Program-made: the position numbers and the translations under genes | Shown here: positions 60,522 to 64,000 of the stretch, piece by piece | Layout of the letters: each line of letters begins with the position of its first letter | Position numbering within the stretch: the first letter of the stretch is position 1 | Source of the DNA: Arthrobacter globiformis | GTDB lineage: Bacteria > Actinomycetota > Actinomycetes > Actinomycetales > Micrococcaceae | NCBI RefSeq assembly: GCF_030815865.1 | Contig: NZ_JAUSXI010000001.1 | Location: 4,526,001 to 4,590,000 of the forward strand | Length of the DNA: 64,000 bases | Reading direction: 5' to 3' | Notes under the pieces: model-generated | Told to the model about the DNA's origin: nothing | Seen by the model: the letters and a program-made list of their open reading frames with translations, nothing else | Database searches by the model: none

Positions 60522-61514
60522 CTAGATGGCGGGCAGCGCGGCGACCTGCGGGACACCCACGTGCGGTGCAGGTTCAAGCGGGCCGTCGACGACCAGCTGG
60601 TCGAGCCGGCGGAGGATGAGGCCCTCGCGGAGCGCCCATGGGCAGATCTTGATCTTTTTGTACTCAAAGAGTTCCAGGGCCGCTTCAGCCACCAGCGCAC
60701 CGGCAAGGAGCTGGTTGGCGCGGGCCTCGGAGACGCCCGGCAGGTGCAGCCGGTCTTCGGACTTCATGGCAGAGATCCGCTGTGCCCAGATGCCGAGGTC
60801 CGTGCGGTTCAGGTCGCGCTTCACGTACGGGCCGGCGGCGCTGGGGGCTGCCCCGGCGATCCGTGCCAGGGAGCGAAAGGTCTTCGAGGTGCCAGCCAGG
60901 ACGTTCGCCCTGCCCACCTCGTTGAAGTTGCGGACCACCGGCCTGAGGGTGGCCCTGATATAGCGGCGCAGCTCCTTGACGCTTTTTGCGGAGGGCGGAT
61001 CCTCGTGCAGCCAGTCCCGGGTCAGCCGGCTCGCGCCAAGGGGCACGGAGGTTGCCAGTTCCGGCAGCTCGTCCTGCCCCAGCGCCATTTCGAAGGAACC
61101 GCCGCCAATATCGAAGTTCAGGACGGGGCCGGCGCCCCAGCCATACCAACGGCGGACGGCGAAAAACGTCATGGACGCTTCCTCGCTGCCCGTGAGTTCC
61201 TGCAGCGTCACAGTGGTCTCGTGCTTCACCCGCGCCAGCACCGCGGGTCCGTTGGTGGCCTCGCGAATGGCTGACGTGCAGAAGGCCAGCAGGTCGTCGG
61301 CCTTGTGCCGCGCCGCGAACTCCCAGGCCTCGAGCACGAACTCCGTGAGCTCGTGCTGGCCCGCGTCGGTGATGTTCCCTTCCTCATCGAGGTACTGCAC
61401 CAACGAGAGGGGGCGCTTGTGCGAGGCGAAAGGCACAGGTCGCGCGCCGGGGTGGGCATCCACCAGCAGGAGGTGGACAGTGTTGGAACCGATATCGAGG
61501 ACGCCTAGCCGCAT
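60522..61514 (-). CDS. Ppx/GppA family phosphatase
   Basis: A 330-residue exopolyphosphatase/guanosine pentaphosphatase family enzyme of the sugar-kinase/actin fold. RLGVLDIGSNTVHLLLVD is the phosphate 1 motif, FCTSAIREATN and LNFDIGGGSFEMALG the next blocks, and VLAGTSKTFRSLARI the adenosine-side block. It may split polyphosphate or pppGpp; the short actinobacterial type has often been linked to polyphosphate. It ends with LPAI before a GC-rich palindrome (60490-60534) that may serve as terminator. Confidence 0.88.
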   Translation of the reverse strand: MRLGVLDIGSNTVHLLLVDAHPGARPVPFASHKRPLSLVQYLDEEGNITDAGQHELTEFVLEAWEFAARHKADDLLAFCTSAIREATNGPAVLARVKHETTVTLQELTGSEEASMTFFAVRRWYGWGAGPVLNFDIGGGSFEMALGQDELPELATSVPLGASRLTRDWLHEDPPSAKSVKELRRYIRATLRPVVRNFNEVGRANVLAGTSKTFRSLARIAGAAPSAAGPYVKRDLNRTDLGIWAQRISAMKSEDRLHLPGVSEARANQLLAGALVAEAALELFEYKKIKICPWALREGLILRRLDQLVVDGPLEPAPHVGVPQVAALPAI

Positions 61515-61597
61515 CCTGCCATTATTCCTCCCGCCGGCGCAGCGGACGCAACCTGTCGCTTACATTGCGGGCTTGAGTGTGCGGACCGCCGCGCGAG

Positions 61598-62047
61598 CTA
61601 CTCGCCTTCGAGGCCCGCAGGGTCGGGGTCCACGTCATCGGCGCGCTTGAAGTCGCGCTTGATGTTGGCGATGCCCTCGGGGTTGATCTCGAAGCCGTAC
61701 GCAGCACCCGGATTGATGACCATCCCCAGCTCATCGCCGATGTTGGCGATGATTGCCGCGCCCTGCGTGCCCAGCACGTTCGGGGCAGCCTCCAGGTACT
61801 GTGTGTCCACCCTGCTGGGGTGCGAAAACACTGCAAGGACAGGTTGGCCGTCCGCGTTGCCCAGCACCAGCGGCTCAACCTGGGAGTCCTCGCCCTCAAG
61901 CGCGTCGGAACTGATGATGTAGACCTCGTTGTTGAGGAAAGACAGGATGACGTCCACCGGATCGGCGTCCGGCTGGCCGCCCTGGGCCAGCTTCTCCTCA
62001 AGGTCGTTCAGCGGCGTGGTGTCTGCGGGTTCCGGCTGTTCAGTCAT
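61598..62047 (-). CDS. SseB family protein
   Basis: A 149-residue acidic protein with the SseB N-terminal-type domain: VDVILSFLNNEVYIIS, GNADGQPVLAVFSHPSRV and GMVINPGAAYGFEINPEGI. The name comes from a protein of enteric bacteria, but actinobacterial members are soluble single-domain proteins of unknown function. It lies between topA and ppx on the same strand. Confidence 0.75.
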   Translation of the reverse strand: MTEQPEPADTTPLNDLEEKLAQGGQPDADPVDVILSFLNNEVYIISSDALEGEDSQVEPLVLGNADGQPVLAVFSHPSRVDTQYLEAAPNVLGTQGAAIIANIGDELGMVINPGAAYGFEINPEGIANIKRDFKRADDVDPDPAGLEGE

Positions 62048-62100
62048 GCATCTACTCGACCACGTTGCAGGGCACGAAGCAATTCCCGCAGCCGTCCCCC

Positions 62101-64000
62101 CTACTTCTTCGCTGCCGCCTTTTTCGCCGGGGCCTTGCGCGTGGTGGTGCGCTTGACCGGGCCCTTGGCCCGCTTTTCGGCGAGGAGTTCGACGGCGCGT
62201 TCCCGGGTCAGTTCCTCCAGCGACGTGTCGCGGGGCACGGTGATGTTGGTGATGCCGTCGGTGATGTACGGACCGAAGCGGCCCTCCTTCACCACGATGT
62301 TCTTCTCCGACACCGGGTCCGGGCCGAACTCGGCGAGCGGTGGCACGGCCGCGCGGGCTCCGCGCTGCTTGGGCTGGGAGTAGATCTCCAGGGCCTGTTC
62401 CAGCGTGATAGTGAAGATTTCCTCTTCGGAGCCGATGGACCGGGAGTCCGTGCCCTTCTTCAGGTACGGGCCGAAGCGGCCGTTCTGCACCGTGATCACG
62501 TTGCCCTCGGTGTCCTCGCCGAGCACCCGGGGAAGGCTCATGAGCTGCATGGCCTCGTCCAGGGTGACAGAGTCGACAGTCATGGACTTGAACAGCGAAC
62601 CCGTGCGCGGCTTGGCCTTGACGGGCTTCTTCGGCGGCTTGGGCTTGCCATTCTTGTAGTACTCCACGGGCTGGTTGGCCAGCTGTTCCTCGGTCATCTC
62701 CGGGATGATCTCGGTGACGTAGGCGCCGTACCGGCCGTTCTTGGCAACAACCGTGTGGCCGGTGTGGGGATCGGCACCCAGGACCCGTTCCTCAGGAGCG
62801 GCCGTTTCCATGAGCTCCACTGCCTTGGCGGCAGTGAGCTCATCCGGGGCGAGGTCTTCCGGCACGTTGGCCCGGGCGGATTCCACCACTTCGCCGGTCT
62901 TGGGATCCACCGTCGGCAGGGAGCTCTCCAGGTAGGGGCCGAACTTGCCGACGCGCAGCGTGATGCCGTCCGCGATGGGCACGGAGTTGATCTCCCGGGC
63001 GTCGATCTCGCCCAGGTTGTTCACGATGCTCAGCAGGCCGGGATCGGCGTCTTCGCCGTAGTAGAAGTGCTTGAGCCAGGCGGCACCCACAGCCTGGCCG
63101 TTGGCGATCTTGTCCAGGTCGCCCTCCATGTCGGCCGTGAACTCGTAGTCCACATAGTCCGTGAAGTGCTGTTCGAGGAGCCGCACCACGGAGAAGGCGA
63201 TCCAGCTAGGCACCAGGGCAGAGCCTTGCTTCCGCACGTAGCCGCGGTCCTGGATGGTGGAGATCGTGGAGGCATAGGTGGACGGGCGTCCGATGCCCTT
63301 CTTTTCCAGCTCGGCGGTCAGGGAAGCTTCCGTGTAGCGCGGCGGCGGCGAGGTCTCGTGGCCGACGGCGATAATGTCGGAGGCGGTCAGCGCGTCACCC
63401 TTCGTGACGTTCGGCAGGCGGCGGGCCTCGTCGGAGTCGTCGTCGCCGCGACTTTCGTCCTTACCTTCCTCATAGGCGGCCAGGAAGCCGGGGAACGTGA
63501 TGACCGTACCGGAGGCCGAGAACTCGGCGTCGCGGCCGTCCGAGGCTACAGCGCCCAGCCGGATGGTTGCGGTGGAGCCCTTGGCGTCGCCCATCTGGGA
63601 GGCGACGGTGCGCTTCCAGATCAGCTCATACAGGCGGAATTCGTCGCCGCTGAGCTGCTTGGCGACCTGTGCCGGGGTGCGGAAGGAGTCACCGGCGGGG
63701 CGGATGGCCTCGTGGGCCTCCTGCGCGTTTGCGGCCTTGCTGGTGTAGACGCGCGGCGACTGCGGCACGTATTCGGGGCCGTACAGCTCGGAAGCCTGGC
63801 GGCGCGCGGCCGTGACGGCCTCGTCGCTCAGCGCCGAGGAATCCGTACGCATATAGGTGATGTAGCCGTTCTCGTACAGCCGCTGGGCGACCTGCATGGT
63901 GCTCTTGGATGAGAACCGCAGCTTGCGGCCGGCCTCCTGCTGCAGCGTGGAGGTGGTGAAGGGCGCAGCGGGGCGGCGCGTGTACGGTTTGGTGTCCAGC
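62101..64000 (-). CDS. topA: DNA topoisomerase I, C-terminal two thirds (partial)
   Basis: The last 632 residues of a type IA topoisomerase; the gene enters from the right edge. LDTKPYTRRPAAPFTTSTLQ and NGYITYMRTDSSAL hold the catalytic Tyr region; AHEAIRP, GIGRPSTYASTISTIQDRGYV and the fourfold repeat of the actinobacterial C-terminal domain (RFGPYL, KFGPYLES, RYGAYVTE, RFGPYIT) follow. The end is a Lys/Arg/Ala-rich tail (KAPAKKAAAKK). There are no zinc fingers, as is usual in actinobacteria. It removes negative supercoils. Confidence 0.95.
   Translation of the reverse strand, partial: LDTKPYTRRPAAPFTTSTLQQEAGRKLRFSSKSTMQVAQRLYENGYITYMRTDSSALSDEAVTAARRQASELYGPEYVPQSPRVYTSKAANAQEAHEAIRPAGDSFRTPAQVAKQLSGDEFRLYELIWKRTVASQMGDAKGSTATIRLGAVASDGRDAEFSASGTVITFPGFLAAYEEGKDESRGDDDSDEARRLPNVTKGDALTASDIIAVGHETSPPPRYTEASLTAELEKKGIGRPSTYASTISTIQDRGYVRKQGSALVPSWIAFSVVRLLEQHFTDYVDYEFTADMEGDLDKIANGQAVGAAWLKHFYYGEDADPGLLSIVNNLGEIDAREINSVPIADGITLRVGKFGPYLESSLPTVDPKTGEVVESARANVPEDLAPDELTAAKAVELMETAAPEERVLGADPHTGHTVVAKNGRYGAYVTEIIPEMTEEQLANQPVEYYKNGKPKPPKKPVKAKPRTGSLFKSMTVDSVTLDEAMQLMSLPRVLGEDTEGNVITVQNGRFGPYLKKGTDSRSIGSEEEIFTITLEQALEIYSQPKQRGARAAVPPLAEFGPDPVSEKNIVVKEGRFGPYITDGITNITVPRDTSLEELTRERAVELLAEKRAKGPVKRTTTRKAPAKKAAAKK

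Overview
The window is 64 kb of GC-rich chromosome from a Gram-positive actinobacterium. The best fit is the Micrococcaceae (Arthrobacter, Pseudarthrobacter or a close relative). Reasons: many GTG and TTG starts; menaquinone genes menB, menE and menA beside a ResB/CcsB cytochrome c maturation cluster; Rex; the small ribosomal protein bS22 next to an excisionase-type HTH gene; AcuC; and a topoisomerase I with a Lys/Ala-rich tail. I found no rRNA, tRNA, CRISPR array, transposase or phage gene.

Layout. 0-5.7 kb: end of a parallel beta-helix protein, a cell-wall trypsin-like protease, a protein-tyrosine phosphatase, a secreted SGNH hydrolase and small proteins. 5.8-8.7 kb: a translationally coupled beta-oxidation operon (thiolase, enoyl-CoA hydratase, 3-hydroxyacyl-CoA dehydrogenase) behind a PaaR-like operator. 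8.8-18.8 kb: mixed genes, including CsbD, a decayed dienelactone hydrolase, an amino acid permease, a lipoprotein coupled to an LGFP/L,D-transpeptidase protein, an ABC-F ATPase and a CPBP protease. 18.8-28.5 kb: menaquinone synthesis and cytochrome c maturation. 28.6-33.6 kb: YceI, membrane proteins with low-complexity N-termini, rex, glutaredoxin, a HAD phosphatase, bS22 and an HTH protein. 33.7-35.0 kb: DAHP synthase with an aromatic leader peptide.

35.1-54.7 kb is a sugar and plant-polymer catabolic island. It holds an L-rhamnose operon (transporter, rhaB, rhaEW, rhaI, rhaM) with a divergent LacI-type regulator and several matching operators, a rhamnogalacturonan acetylesterase, an oxidoreductase/DUF6807 fusion, a GH42 beta-galactosidase, a TetR-controlled MFS/GH3 beta-glucosidase pair, and a GntR regulator with an L-lactate dehydrogenase. 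Together these suit pectin side-chain and rhamnose use: acetyl groups and galactose are removed, rhamnose is taken up, isomerised, phosphorylated and cleaved, and lactaldehyde leads to lactate. The lactate dehydrogenase gene carries a one-base frameshift. 54.8-64 kb returns to housekeeping genes: ArsR, AcuC, TrkH/TrkA, proC, Ppx/GppA, SseB and topA.

The most unusual non-coding signals are four. First, two tandem copies of a structured RNA-like domain between proC and ppx/gppA, with compensatory changes. Second, a Trp/Tyr/Phe leader peptide and stem-loops before DAHP synthase. Third, a family of intergenic palindromes with shared arm sequences, one of them a hybrid of two arm types. Fourth, a 28-bp inverted-copy insertion in the dienelactone hydrolase remnant.
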